Below, one piece after another: positions 1 through 8,988 of a stretch of DNA of 50,873 nucleotides; position 1 is the first letter of the stretch, and the number at the start of each line of letters is the position of its first letter. Source of the stretch: Burkholderiales bacterium (GTDB lineage Bacteria; Pseudomonadota; Gammaproteobacteria; Burkholderiales; Burkholderiaceae_C); NCBI GenBank assembly GCA_028872015.1, contig JAGWLO010000022.1, positions 1 through 50,873 on the forward strand. The letters are read 5' to 3'. Both the position numbers and the translations under genes were made by a program. The notes beneath the pieces are model-generated. The model was not told the DNA's origin and searched no databases. It was given only the letters and a program-made list of their open reading frames with translations.

Positions 1-751
1 GGGCCCCGCCACCGCGCGCGAGCAGCGCCAGGTCGACCGGCTCGTCATCGTCGCCCTCGACCCCGGCCACGGCGGCGAGGACCCCGGCGCCACCGGCCCC
101 ACCGGCCTGCACGAGAAGGACGTGGTGCTGGCCATGGGCCTGGCCTTGCGCGAGCGCCTGAACGCGCTGCCCAATCTGCGCGTGATGATGACGCGCGACG
201 CCGATTTTTTCGTCCCCCTGGCCGAGCGCGTGCGCAAGGCGCGCCGCGTGCAGGCCGACCTGTTCGTCAGCATCCACGCCGATGCCTACTTCAAGCCGCA
301 GGCCCGCGGCGCCAGCGTGTTCGCGCTGTCCAGCCGCGGCGCCAGCAGCGCGGCGGCGCGCTGGATGGCCGAGCGCGAGAACTCGTCGGACCAGGTGGGC
401 GGGGTCGACGTGGCCGACGTGCGCGACGCCCAGTTGCTGCGCACGATGCTCGACATGAGCACCACGGCCCAGATCCGCGACAGCCTGACCCTGGGCCGCG
501 AGGTGCTGACGCGCATCGGCCGCGTGGGCCCGCTGCACAAGGGCGCGGTGGAGCAGGCCGGCTTCGCGGTGCTGAAGGCGCCCGACATCCCCAGCATCCT
601 GGTCGAGTCGGCCTTCATCTCCAACCCCGAGGAAGAGCAGCAGCTGCGCGACCCGGCGTACCGCGAGGAGCTGGTAGTGGCGTTGCAGGCCGGCATCCAG
701 CGCTACCTGGCGCGGCATCCGCCCCTTGCGCGGGAGCGCAAGCTGTCCTGA
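1..751 (+). CDS. amiC: N-acetylmuramoyl-L-alanine amidase, 3' part (AmiC-like)
   Basis: Amidase_3 catalytic domain that cleaves the amide bond between MurNAc and the stem peptide during daughter-cell separation, normally in the periplasm. The reading frame is open from base 2, so the start and any signal peptide/AMIN domain lie before the window. Visible motifs are the zinc-site DPGHGGEDPGA near bases 59-91, the second metal-ligand region around SIHADA (about 270-287) and the catalytic-Glu region ILVESAFISN (about 598-627). The remaining length (about 250 residues) equals a full catalytic domain. The coding end is part of a 26-bp-period direct repeat that crosses the stop codon. AmiC is favoured over AmiA because AmiC is the usual Burkholderiales copy, but the N-terminal domain that would decide this is not visible. 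Confidence 0.9.
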   Translation, partial: GPATAREQRQVDRLVIVALDPGHGGEDPGATGPTGLHEKDVVLAMGLALRERLNALPNLRVMMTRDADFFVPLAERVRKARRVQADLFVSIHADAYFKPQARGASVFALSSRGASSAAARWMAERENSSDQVGGVDVADVRDAQLLRTMLDMSTTAQIRDSLTLGREVLTRIGRVGPLHKGAVEQAGFAVLKAPDIPSILVESAFISNPEEEQQLRDPAYREELVVALQAGIQRYLARHPPLARERKLS

Positions 752-804
752 CCCCGCGGGAGCGCAAGCTGTCCTGACTTCGCGCCAGCACAAGCCGTCC
801 CGGA
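729..804. repeat. Three-copy 26-bp tandem repeat over the amidase stop codon
   Basis: Units begin at 729, 755 and 781. The first 24 bases of units 1 and 2 (729-752 and 755-778) are identical and start CGCGGGAGCGCAAGCTGTCC; each contains a TGA. Unit 3 (781-804) matches at about 18 of 24 positions. Unit 1 carries the real stop codon of the amidase gene, so the duplication lies at its 3' end and extends into the gap before the convergent corA-type gene. Confidence 0.8.
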
Positions 805-807
805 GGT

Positions 808-1908
808 TCAGCCGCGCCCGCCGCCCAGGTAGCGCTTGCGCCAGAAGTACAGGCCGAGCCCGCCGCCGATCGCCAGCATCAGCGCGAACGAGATCCAGAA
901 CCCGCGCGCCGAATGGATCAGCGGCAGGGCCTCGAAGTTCATGCCGAAGAAGCCGGTGATCAGGTTCAGCGGCAGGAACACCGCGGTCAGCACGGTCAGC
1001 GTGCGCATGATGTCGTTGGTGCGGTGGCCGAGGGCCGAGAAGTGCATCTGCACCGCGGCCTCGGCGCTTTGCTCGACGCGCCGCACATGGCCCAGCACGC
1101 GCTCGATGTGCTCCTGCACGTCGCGCGAGCGCACGCGCAGCAGCTCGCGCTCGCGGCGCGCCTGCGGGCCGGGCTCGTCGGGCCATTCGTCCAGCGCGTC
1201 GATCCACTCCTGCACCGCGCTGCGCTGGTCTTCGCAGGTGTCCTCCAGCAGGTGCAGCGCGGCGCGCGCGTCGAGCAGCACCTGCCAGTCGGCGAAGCGG
1301 CTGCGGGGATCGAGCAGCTGCTGCTGCAGCGTGCCGAGCTGGCGCGTGAGCAGGCGCCGCAGGTCGAGGTAGCTGTCGACGATGTGGTTCACCATGCGCA
1401 ACATCAGGTCGGCCGGGCCCACCGGCATGCGCGCGCTGCCGCGGCCCTCGGCCTGGCCCGCCAGGCCGGCCAGGCGCTGGGCGAAGTACTCGCGCACCGC
1501 GCAGTCGGCGGGGTGCACGGTCAGCAGCACGCGGTCGAACACCGCGAAGCCGACCGGGCTGGTGTCGATGGCGGCCAGCGCCTGGCGCGCGGTGCCGGCG
1601 CTGCCGTGGCGCTCGTCGACGAACAGGCCCTCGCTGCCGGCCCCGGCGGCCAGGCGCCGGAACACCATCAGGTCGTACCACGAGGTGTAGTCGAAGTGGC
1701 TGGGCAGCTGGTCGTTCAGCAGATCGCTGACGTGCTCGTCGACCAGCGCGCCGCAGCCCCAGCGCTGCAGTGCGGCCTGCAGCTCGGGCGTGGCGAGCTC
1801 GAACTCGCGCCGCCCGCAGCCGATCCACACGAAGCCCTGCGGCGGCAGCTCGGCCGGCACTGCCGGCAACTCGTCGAAGTGCTCGCCGCCGAAGCGGAAG
1901 ATGCGCAT
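808..1908 (-). CDS. CorA/ZntB-family divalent cation transporter
   Basis: Inner-membrane 2-TM-GxN metal transporter, 366 residues. The long N-terminal part is the cytosolic alpha/beta domain followed by charged helices. The C-terminus has the two membrane helices, the first ending with the family signature GMN at residues 322-324 (context ITGFFGMNFEALP), the second running into a basic tail (FWRKRYLGGG). CorA proteins form pentamers that move Mg2+, Co2+ or Ni2+, while ZntB relatives transport Zn2+; the sequence alone does not settle which. The loop after GMN reads FEALP instead of the MPEL of typical Mg2+-selective CorA, which leans toward the ZntB/CorA-like side. It converges on the amidase gene and lies downstream of hemB, 41 bases away on the same strand. 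Confidence 0.85.
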   Translation of the reverse strand: MRIFRFGGEHFDELPAVPAELPPQGFVWIGCGRREFELATPELQAALQRWGCGALVDEHVSDLLNDQLPSHFDYTSWYDLMVFRRLAAGAGSEGLFVDERHGSAGTARQALAAIDTSPVGFAVFDRVLLTVHPADCAVREYFAQRLAGLAGQAEGRGSARMPVGPADLMLRMVNHIVDSYLDLRRLLTRQLGTLQQQLLDPRSRFADWQVLLDARAALHLLEDTCEDQRSAVQEWIDALDEWPDEPGPQARRERELLRVRSRDVQEHIERVLGHVRRVEQSAEAAVQMHFSALGHRTNDIMRTLTVLTAVFLPLNLITGFFGMNFEALPLIHSARGFWISFALMLAIGGGLGLYFWRKRYLGGGRG

Positions 1909-1949
1909 CGCCGTCGGTGGTCCGGACGGCCCGGACGGGGCCGGCGCGC

Positions 1950-3119
<1,170 letters not shown>

Positions 3120-3128
3120 CCACATGCC

Positions 3129-3134
3129 CATAAT
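3129..3134 (+). promoter_or_regulatory. -10-like hexamer CATAAT directly before hemJ
   Basis: CATAAT is followed by seven bases and then the ATG at 3142. With normal spacing the transcript would begin at or beside the start codon, giving a leaderless mRNA. No Shine-Dalgarno sequence is seen before 3142 and no convincing -35. This position supports 3142 rather than 3124 as the hemJ start. Confidence 0.4.
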
Positions 3135-3141
3135 CGCGCCG

Positions 3142-3585
3142 ATGAGCAGCGGTTATCTCTGGGTCAAGGCCTTACACATCGTCTTCGTCGCCAGCTGGTT
3201 CGCGGGCCTGTTCTACCTGCCGCGCATCTTCGTCAACCTGGCCATGGTGCCCCCCGACAGCCATGCCGAGCGCGAGCGGCTGCTGCTGATGGCGCGCAAG
3301 CTCTACCGCTTCAGCAGCCTGCTGATGCTGCCCGCGATCGGCCTCGGGCTGTGGCTGTGGCTGGGCTGGGGCATCGGCCGCAGCGGCCCGGGCAACGGCT
3401 GGATGCACCTGAAGCTGCTGCTGGTGCTGGGCGTCATCGGCTACCACCACGCCTGTCGCGCCATCCTGCGCCGCTTCGAGCGGCTGGAGAACCGCCGCCC
3501 CGACCGCTGGTACCGCGTCTTCAACGAAGTCTCGGTGCTGCTGTTCGCGGCCATCGTGCTGCTGGTCGTGCTCAAGCCGTTCTGA
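3142..3585 (+). CDS. hemJ: Protoporphyrinogen IX oxidase, HemJ type (UPF0093/CopD-like)
   Basis: Membrane enzyme that oxidises protoporphyrinogen IX to protoporphyrin IX in bacteria lacking HemG/HemY. About 147 residues from the chosen start, the usual family length, with four hydrophobic helices. Family hallmarks are the histidine in the first helix (WVKALHIVF), the WFAGLFYLPRIFV stretch after it, and the KLLLVLGVIGYHH helix with its second conserved histidine. An ATG at 3124 would add six residues; 3142 (MSSGYLWVK) matches the typical HemJ N-terminus and sits seven bases after a -10-like hexamer. Divergent from hemB, which supports a role in haem synthesis rather than copper uptake (the alternative CopD annotation). 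Confidence 0.85.
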   Translation: MSSGYLWVKALHIVFVASWFAGLFYLPRIFVNLAMVPPDSHAERERLLLMARKLYRFSSLLMLPAIGLGLWLWLGWGIGRSGPGNGWMHLKLLLVLGVIGYHHACRAILRRFERLENRRPDRWYRVFNEVSVLLFAAIVLLVVLKPF

Positions 3586-3599
3586 CGCCGCGCCCGACC

Positions 3600-4763
3600 A
3601 TGGCTGCCCGCGCGCCGACCGGCCCGCCGCGGCGCCACCGCAGCTCGGCGGTGCCGCTGGCGCTGGCGTACGTCGCGCTCATCGTCTATGCCAGCCTCTA
3701 CCCCTTCGAGGGCTGGACCTGGCCACCGGGCCAGGGCCTGGGCGATCTGGCCACCCTGCCCTGGACGCACTGGTACGGCACCTTCGACGTCACCTCCAAC
3801 GTGCTGGGCTACCTGCCGCTGGGGGCGCTGCTGCTGATCGCGGCGCGCCGCAGCGGCCTGGGGGCGCGCCGCGCACTGGCGCTGGCGATCGCGCTGCCGG
3901 CGGCGCTGTCGTACAGCTGCGAGGTGCTGCAGCAGTTCGTGCCCGGCCGCGTGGCGTCGATGGAAGACCTGATGATGAACAGCCTGGGTGCGCTGGCGGG
4001 GGCGCTGCTGGCGCAGCTGGGCCACCGCGTGGGGGCGGTGGACCGCTGGCACGCGCTGCGCGGGCGCTGGTTCGCACGGGACAGTGCGGGCGCGCTGGCG
4101 TTGCTGGCGCTGTGGCCGGTGGGGCTGCTGTTTCCGACCCCGGTGCCGCTGGGCCTGGGCCAGGTGGGCGAGCGGCTGCGCGCCTGGCTGGCCGACCTGC
4201 TCAGCGGCGTGCCCTGGGCCGCCACACTGCAGGCCCTGCTGGCCACGCCCGCCCCGCCGGCGCCGCCGCTGCGCCCGCTGGGGCACGGCCTGATCGTGAT
4301 GCTGGGGCTGCTGGCGCCCTGCCTGCTGGCGCAGTCGGTCATGGCGCCGGGCTGGCGTCGCCTCGCGATGGCGCTGGGCGCGCTGGGGCTGGGGCTGGGC
4401 GGCATGACGCTGTCGACGGCGCTGAACTTCGGCCCCGAGCATGCGCTGGCCTGGCTCACGGTCGCGGTGCCGCCGGGTTTGGCGCTGGGCCTGGTGCTGG
4501 CGCTGGCCGCAGCGCCGCTGCCGCCGCGCGTGGTCGCCGGGCTGGCGCTGGTGGCGCTGACCGGGCTGGTGGTGGGCGTGGCGCAGGCCCCGGCCGACCC
4601 GTACTTCGCCCAGAGCCTGCAGGCCTGGGAGCAGGGGCGCTTCGTGCGTTTCCACGGCCTGACGCAATGGGTCGGCTGGCTCTGGCCGTACACGGCAATC
4701 GCCTGGCTGCTGGCGCGCCTGGCCGCCCCGCGCGATCCGGGCCCGCAGCGCAGCCCGGCGTGA
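3600..4763 (+). CDS. VanZ-like multi-pass membrane protein
   Basis: 387 residues from the ATG at 3600. The N-terminal 150 residues resemble the VanZ/PhoU-like membrane domain: VALIVYASLYPFEGW in the first helix, then a segment LSYSCEVLQQFVPGRVASMEDLMMNSLGALAGALL that carries the family pattern E-x-x-Q-x-F-x-x-x-R-x-x-x-x-x-D-x-x-x-N. The rest is a series of further hydrophobic helices (about eight) with a short periplasmic-type stretch near the end. VanZ confers low-level teicoplanin resistance in enterococci, but most Gram-negative homologues have no known function. It follows hemJ by 14 bases on the same strand with no Shine-Dalgarno sequence, so it may be co-transcribed. Function unassigned. 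Confidence 0.75.
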   Translation: MAARAPTGPPRRHRSSAVPLALAYVALIVYASLYPFEGWTWPPGQGLGDLATLPWTHWYGTFDVTSNVLGYLPLGALLLIAARRSGLGARRALALAIALPAALSYSCEVLQQFVPGRVASMEDLMMNSLGALAGALLAQLGHRVGAVDRWHALRGRWFARDSAGALALLALWPVGLLFPTPVPLGLGQVGERLRAWLADLLSGVPWAATLQALLATPAPPAPPLRPLGHGLIVMLGLLAPCLLAQSVMAPGWRRLAMALGALGLGLGGMTLSTALNFGPEHALAWLTVAVPPGLALGLVLALAAAPLPPRVVAGLALVALTGLVVGVAQAPADPYFAQSLQAWEQGRFVRFHGLTQWVGWLWPYTAIAWLLARLAAPRDPGPQRSPA

Positions 4764-4773
4764 GGGTGCTGCC

Positions 4774-4779
4774 TACAAT
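4774..4779 (+). promoter_or_regulatory. -10-like TACAAT six bases before the ferredoxin ATG
   Basis: TACAAT (five of six matches to TATAAT) is followed by CCCGCC and the ATG at 4786. No Shine-Dalgarno sequence intervenes, so a leaderless transcript is likely if this hexamer is used. The -35 region is not recognisable. Confidence 0.45.
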
Positions 4780-4785
4780 CCCGCC

Positions 4786-5112
4786 ATGGCGTACTACAAG
4801 CACCACATCTTCTTCTGCCTCAACCAGCGCTCGGGCGGCGAAGCTTCTTGTGGCGACCACGACGCGCAGGCCGGCTTCGACCATTGCAAGGCACGCGTGC
4901 GCGCGGCCGGCCTGGCCGGCCCGGGCGGCGTGCGCGTGAACAAGGCCGGCTGCCTGGATCGCTGCGCCGGCGGCCCGGTGGCCGTGGTCTACCCCGACGA
5001 GACCTGGTACACCTACGTCGACCAGCACGACATCGACGAGATCGTCGATGTCCACCTGGCGCAGGGCCGCGTGGTCGAACGCCTGCTGCTGGCGCCGGGC
5101 GTGGGGCGTTGA
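4786..5112 (+). CDS. Thioredoxin-fold [2Fe-2S] ferredoxin
   Basis: 108 residues, a complete small protein of the (2Fe-2S) ferredoxin/'2Fe2S_thioredox' family. The four candidate cluster ligands are Cys11 (FFCLNQR), Cys22 (EASCGDH), Cys56 and Cys60 (KAGCLDRCAGGP), giving the typical C-x10-C...C-x3-C arrangement. The YYKHHIFFCLNQR start is characteristic of the proteobacterial subgroup. Proposed role is cytosolic electron transfer; the partner is not known. Its stop overlaps the start of the next gene (TTGA), so the two are translationally coupled. Confidence 0.88.
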   Translation: MAYYKHHIFFCLNQRSGGEASCGDHDAQAGFDHCKARVRAAGLAGPGGVRVNKAGCLDRCAGGPVAVVYPDETWYTYVDQHDIDEIVDVHLAQGRVVERLLLAPGVGR

Positions 5113-5744
5113 ACGCGGCCACCGAGCGCTTCAGCCTGGCCGGCCCCGCCGGCGCGATCGAATGTGCGCGGGACCAGCCTGCCGCAGCCGCGCGCGGCCT
5201 GGCCGTGCTGTGCCACCCGCACCCGCAGTTCGGCGGCACGCTCGACAACAAGGTGGTGCAGACGCTGGCACGGGCCTTCGCCCAGCTGGGCTACATCAGC
5301 CTGCGCTTCAATTTCCGCGGCGTCGGCGCGTCGGCCGGCGCCTGGGACGAGGGCCGCGGCGAGATCGACGACGCGCTGGCCGTGGTGGCGGCGCAGCGCG
5401 CGCCCGGTCAGCCGCTGGTGCTGGCGGGCTTCAGCTTCGGCGGCTACGTGGCGGCGCAGGCGGCGGCGCGGCTCGCCGCCGGTGCGCCGGCCGAACGGCT
5501 GGTGCTGATCGCGCCGGCGGTGGGCCGCTTCGAGCTGCCCCCGGTGGCCGCCGACACGCTGGTGGTACACGGCGAGCTCGACGACGTGGTGCCGCTGACC
5601 GCGGTGCTGGCCTGGGCGCGGCCGCAGGTGCTGCCGATCACGGTGGTGCCGGGCGCCGGCCACTTCTTCCACGGGAACCTTCCCGTGCTCAAGCAGGTCG
5701 TCACCTCGGCATGGGCCGCGCGCCCGCCGGCGCTGCCGTCCTGA
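5109..5744 (+). CDS. Alpha/beta hydrolase (small CHPHP-type serine hydrolase)
   Basis: 211 residues from a TTG start that overlaps the preceding TGA. The nucleophile elbow is GFSFGG with Ser109; the acid is in HGELDDVVP and the histidine in GAGHFFHG near the C-terminus. The N-terminal CHPHPQFGGTLDNKVV stretch is typical of a widespread bacterial family annotated only as alpha/beta hydrolase or YdeN-like/CocE-type. Substrate unknown. No signal peptide, so it is likely cytosolic. No better ATG or GTG start exists close to the previous stop except GTG codons inside the ferredoxin gene. Confidence 0.82.
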   Translation: MNAATERFSLAGPAGAIECARDQPAAAARGLAVLCHPHPQFGGTLDNKVVQTLARAFAQLGYISLRFNFRGVGASAGAWDEGRGEIDDALAVVAAQRAPGQPLVLAGFSFGGYVAAQAAARLAAGAPAERLVLIAPAVGRFELPPVAADTLVVHGELDDVVPLTAVLAWARPQVLPITVVPGAGHFFHGNLPVLKQVVTSAWAARPPALPS

Positions 5745-5781
5745 ACGCCGCTCCTCGAACCCTTTTCCGCCTCCGACCCCC

Positions 5782-6939
5782 ATGAACCGACTCTTCGCAT
5801 TCGCCCTCGCGGGCCTGGCCCTGCTCGCCACGGCCACGGCGCAGGCCCAGCTGCCGCAGCCGCCCGAGATCGCCGCCCGCGAGTACATCCTGATCGACGT
5901 CAACAGCGGCCAGGTGCTGGCCCAGCACGACGCCGACAAGCCCACCGACCTGGCCTCGCTGACCAAGCTGATGACGGCCTACATCGTCTTCGATGCGGTG
6001 CGCGACAAGAAGCTGGCGCTCGACCAGCGGCTGCCGGTGTCGCGCCGCGCCTGGGACGAGCGCAAGGGCGGGGCCTCGCTGATGTTCATCGACCCCACCA
6101 TGCACCCGACGGTGGACGAGCTGCTGCACGGCGTGGTGGTGCAAAGCGGCAACGACGCCTCGGTGGCGCTGGCCGAGGGCGTGGCGGGCTCGGTGGAGAA
6201 CTTCGTCGCCCTGATGAACCGCCAGGCCCAGGCCTGGGGCCTGAAGAACACGCAGTTCAAGAACGTCACCGGCCTGACCGAGCCGGGCCACTACGCCAGC
6301 GCACGCGACATCGCCGTGATGGCGCAGCACATCATCACCGACCACCCCGAGTTCTATCCCCTGTACAGCGTGCGCCAGTACACCTGGGACCACATCAAGC
6401 AGGACAACCGCAACATGCTGCTCGAGCGCGACCCCTCGGTCGACGGCATGAAGACCGGCTACACGGAAGCCGCCGGCTACTGCCAGGTGAGCAGTGCGCA
6501 ACGCGACACGCCGGCCGGCAAGCGCCGGCTGCTGGCCGTGGTGATGGGCACGGCCTCGAAGGAGGCGCGCGCCAATGAAAGCCAGAAGCTGCTGAACTGG
6601 GGCTGGCAGGCCTGGGACGACGTGCGCCTGTTCGACGCCGGCAAGGCCGTGGCCACGGTGCCGGTGTGGAAGGGCGAGCGCAGCCAGGCCCGGCTGGGCG
6701 CACCCGGGGCGCTGGTGGTCACCGTGCCCAAGGGCGAGGGCGGCCAGCTCAAGACCGTGGTCCAGCGCACCGAGCCGCTGCTGGCACCGCTGGCCCAGGG
6801 TCAGCGCGTGGGCACGATCCAGGTCAGCACCGCCGGCGGCACCGAGGTGGCCAGCGTGCCCCTGGTGGTGCTCGAGCCGGTGCCGCTGGCGGGCATCCTG
6901 GGCCGCGCCTGGGATGCGATCCGGCTGTGGGTGAAGTGA
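5782..6939 (+). CDS. dacC: D-alanyl-D-alanine carboxypeptidase, PBP5/6 type
   Basis: Low-molecular-mass penicillin-binding protein that removes the terminal D-Ala of peptidoglycan stem peptides. 385 residues with a signal peptide at 1-22 (hydrophobic core, cut near AQA). All three active-site motifs are present: S59-L-T-K62, S122-G-N124 and K224-T-G226. The C-terminal PBP5 domain follows, ending in an amphipathic/hydrophobic tail (AGILGRAWDAIRLWVK) that anchors such proteins to the inner membrane. The gene precedes a D-amino-acid aminotransferase, which could use the released D-alanine. dacA and dacC are equally acceptable names. Confidence 0.94.
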   Translation: MNRLFAFALAGLALLATATAQAQLPQPPEIAAREYILIDVNSGQVLAQHDADKPTDLASLTKLMTAYIVFDAVRDKKLALDQRLPVSRRAWDERKGGASLMFIDPTMHPTVDELLHGVVVQSGNDASVALAEGVAGSVENFVALMNRQAQAWGLKNTQFKNVTGLTEPGHYASARDIAVMAQHIITDHPEFYPLYSVRQYTWDHIKQDNRNMLLERDPSVDGMKTGYTEAAGYCQVSSAQRDTPAGKRRLLAVVMGTASKEARANESQKLLNWGWQAWDDVRLFDAGKAVATVPVWKGERSQARLGAPGALVVTVPKGEGGQLKTVVQRTEPLLAPLAQGQRVGTIQVSTAGGTEVASVPLVVLEPVPLAGILGRAWDAIRLWVK

Positions 6940-7003
6940 CGGTGCAGCGAGCCTGCGTGCCACAATTTCGGCGCTCCCCGCAACGTATTCGCGAAGGCCT
7001 GCC

Positions 7004-7882
7004 ATGAACGAAGCCCTGTGCTATCTCAACGGCGAGGTGCTGCCCCTGTCGCAGGCCAAGGTGAGCGTGCTCGACCGCGGCTTCATCTTCGGCGACGGCA
7101 TCTACGAGGTGGTGCCGGTGTACGCGCAGCGGCTGTTCCGCTTCGACGAACACATGGCGCGCCTGAACCGATCGCTGGCCAAGCTGCGCATCGCCAACCC
7201 GGCGGGGCGCGAAGAGTGGCTGGCGCGCTGCCGTCGCCTGGTGAGCGCCACCTTCGAGACCACGGGCGCGCAGGACCAGCTGGTCTACCTGCAGATCACG
7301 CGCGGCGTGGCGCCGCGCGAGCACGTGATGCCGCCGGGCCTGGCGCCCACGGTGTTCATGATGGCGCACCCGATGAAGCAGGCCACCCCCGAGCAGCGCC
7401 ACCAGGGCGTGGCCTGCACCACGGCGCGCGACTTCCGCTGGGAGCGCGGCGACATCAAGAGCATCAGCCTGCTGGGCAACGTGCTGGCGCGCCAGATCTC
7501 GGCCGACCAGGGCACGGTGGAGACGATCATGTTCCGCGACGGCCTGCTCACCGAGGCGGCCGCCAGCAACGTCTGGATCGTGCACGAGGGCGCGCTGCTG
7601 GGCCCGCCCAAGAGCGAGCATGTGCTCGAAGGCATCCGGGTCGAGCTGCTGCGCGAGCTGTGCGAGGACTGCGGCATCGCCTACAACCTGCGCCCCATCC
7701 CCGAGGCCGACGTGCGCAGCGCCGACGAGGTGCTGCTGAGCTCGGCCACCAAGGAGGTGCTGCCGGTGACGCAGATCGACGGCGAGGCGGTGGGCCATGG
7801 CGCCCTGCGCGGCAAGCCCGGGCCGGTGTACGCGCGCCTGTACGAGGCCTACCAGCGCGCCAAGCCGCTGATGTCGGTCTGA
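7004..7882 (+). CDS. dat: D-amino acid aminotransferase
   Basis: PLP fold-type IV transaminase, 292 residues. Lys152 in the motif GDIKSISLLGN is the Schiff-base lysine, and the LTEAAASNVWIV segment is the phosphate-binding region found in D-amino-acid and branched-chain enzymes. The N-terminus (CYLNGEVLPLSQAKVSVLDRGFIFGDGIYEVV) fits the D-alanine transaminase subgroup, which interconverts D-Ala and D-Glu with their 2-oxo acids. GAAGG lies six bases before the ATG (6993-6997), an adequate ribosome site. In Burkholderiales dat is commonly found between dacA and ybeD-lipB-lipA; the first half of that order is kept here. Confidence 0.9.
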   Translation: MNEALCYLNGEVLPLSQAKVSVLDRGFIFGDGIYEVVPVYAQRLFRFDEHMARLNRSLAKLRIANPAGREEWLARCRRLVSATFETTGAQDQLVYLQITRGVAPREHVMPPGLAPTVFMMAHPMKQATPEQRHQGVACTTARDFRWERGDIKSISLLGNVLARQISADQGTVETIMFRDGLLTEAAASNVWIVHEGALLGPPKSEHVLEGIRVELLRELCEDCGIAYNLRPIPEADVRSADEVLLSSATKEVLPVTQIDGEAVGHGALRGKPGPVYARLYEAYQRAKPLMSV

Positions 7883-7889
7883 ACCGCCG

Positions 7890-8183
7890 GTGCAGCCTTC
7901 GACCGCCATGCCGCCGAGTCCCGCCGCCGACAGCCTGATCCCCTACCCCAGCGCCTTCCCGATCAAGGTGATGGGGGTGCAGGCCGAGGGCTTCGAGGCC
8001 GCGGTGGTGGCCATAGCGCGCGCCTTCGATGCCGGTTTCGACCCGGCCACGGTCGAGCGCCGCCCGAGCAAGGCCGGCACCTACCTGGGCCTGACGATCA
8101 CCGTCACCGCCACCAGCCGCGAGCAGCTCGACGAGCTGTACCGCACGCTGTCCACCCACCCGATGGTCAGGGTCGTGCTGTAG
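7890..8183 (+). CDS. ybeD: YbeD/DUF493 family protein
   Basis: 97 residues, ACT-like ferredoxin-fold domain of unknown biochemical role. The family core is seen in SAFPIKVMGVQAEGFEAAVVAIARA, RPSKAGTYLGLTITVTATSREQLDELYRTLSTHPMVRVVL. YbeD is usually followed by lipB and lipA (lipoate ligation and sulfur insertion); here both are absent and a minus-strand gene converges with a 17-bp overlap. An ATG at 7908 (MPPSPAADS) is a possible alternative start. It begins eight bases after the stop of dat and is probably in the same mRNA. Confidence 0.88.
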   Translation: MQPSTAMPPSPAADSLIPYPSAFPIKVMGVQAEGFEAAVVAIARAFDAGFDPATVERRPSKAGTYLGLTITVTATSREQLDELYRTLSTHPMVRVVL

Positions 8184-8892
8184 CGGCTGGGGCCGGGCCG
8201 GCGGCGTCGGCCGCGGCCAGGCGCGCCACCATCTCGTGCGCCTTGGCCGCGGCCAGCAGGTCGCCGGCCTGTGCGCCCTGGTCGTACCAGTACCGCGCCA
8301 GCCGCAGGTCGGCCGCCACGCCCTCGCCGTGTTCGTACATCGAGGCCAGCAGGTACATCGCGCCGACGTCGCCGCCCAGCGCCGCGGCGCGGTACCAGTG
8401 CGCCGCCTGCGCCGGGTCGAGCGGCAGGCCGCGACCCAGGTAGTACGCCGTGCCCAGCGCCACCTGCGCCTCCACGCTGCCCGCCGCGGCAGCCAGCGCA
8501 TACCAGCGCTGCGCCTGCGGGATGTCGCGCGGCCCGAACGCGCCGCCTTCCAGCCCCTGGGCCAGTTGCAGCTGCGCGGTGACGAAGCCGGCCGCGGCGG
8601 CGCGCTGCAGCAGCCGACGCGCCCGCGCCGCATCGGGCCGCGGCACCTCGCCGCGCAGATGCATCAGCGCGAGATCGAACTCGGCTGCCGGCACGCCGCG
8701 CGCAGCCAGCGACTCGAAGGCGGCCTGCGCTGCTGCGTGGTCGCCGTGTTCGTAGACCGACACCGCCCGATCGACTTCGGCCTGCAGCGCCGGGGCGAGC
8801 GCGGCCGCCGCGCCGGCCGCGCCGGGCCCGAGGGCGGCCAAGAGCGTCAGTGCCAGAGGGACAGCGGTCGACAGGGGCGTGGATGCGCGCAT
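8167..8892 (-). CDS. Secreted Sel1-repeat (TPR-like) protein
   Basis: 241 residues from the ATG at 8892. The first 30 residues form a signal peptide (STAVPLALTLLAALGPGAAGAAA). The remainder contains about four Sel1-like repeats with the pattern A-x-x-x-L-G-x-x-Y-x-x-G-x-G-x-x-x-D-x-x-x-A-x-x-W-Y-x-x-A-A: visible at FDLALMHLRGEVPRPD, LQLAQGLEGGAFGPRD, VALGTAYYLGRGLPLDPAQAAHWY and YLLASMYEHGEGVAADLRLARYWY. Such proteins act as protein-protein adaptors in the periplasm; partner unknown. An ATG eight codons earlier (8916) is possible but would put charged residues and a proline before the signal peptide. Its 3' end overlaps ybeD by 17 bases in convergent orientation. Confidence 0.85.
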   Translation of the reverse strand: MRASTPLSTAVPLALTLLAALGPGAAGAAAALAPALQAEVDRAVSVYEHGDHAAAQAAFESLAARGVPAAEFDLALMHLRGEVPRPDAARARRLLQRAAAAGFVTAQLQLAQGLEGGAFGPRDIPQAQRWYALAAAAGSVEAQVALGTAYYLGRGLPLDPAQAAHWYRAAALGGDVGAMYLLASMYEHGEGVAADLRLARYWYDQGAQAGDLLAAAKAHEMVARLAAADAAGPAPAATARP

Positions 8893-8976
8893 GCAGTTCG
8901 GTCGTGGGTCGGCCATGTCACGACCAGGACACGACGATAGCGCCGTCGGGCGCGCGGCCTGGCGCGGGGGCCATGG

Positions 8977-8982
8977 TCCAAT
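8977..8982 (+). promoter_or_regulatory. -10-like TCCAAT six bases before the pseudouridine synthase ATG
   Basis: TCCAAT, then six bases, then ATG at 8989, without a Shine-Dalgarno sequence. It repeats the arrangement seen before the ferredoxin, pdxH and comEC genes. Matches to the -10 consensus are four of six, and no -35 is apparent. Confidence 0.3.
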
Positions 8983-8988
8983 CGCGGT

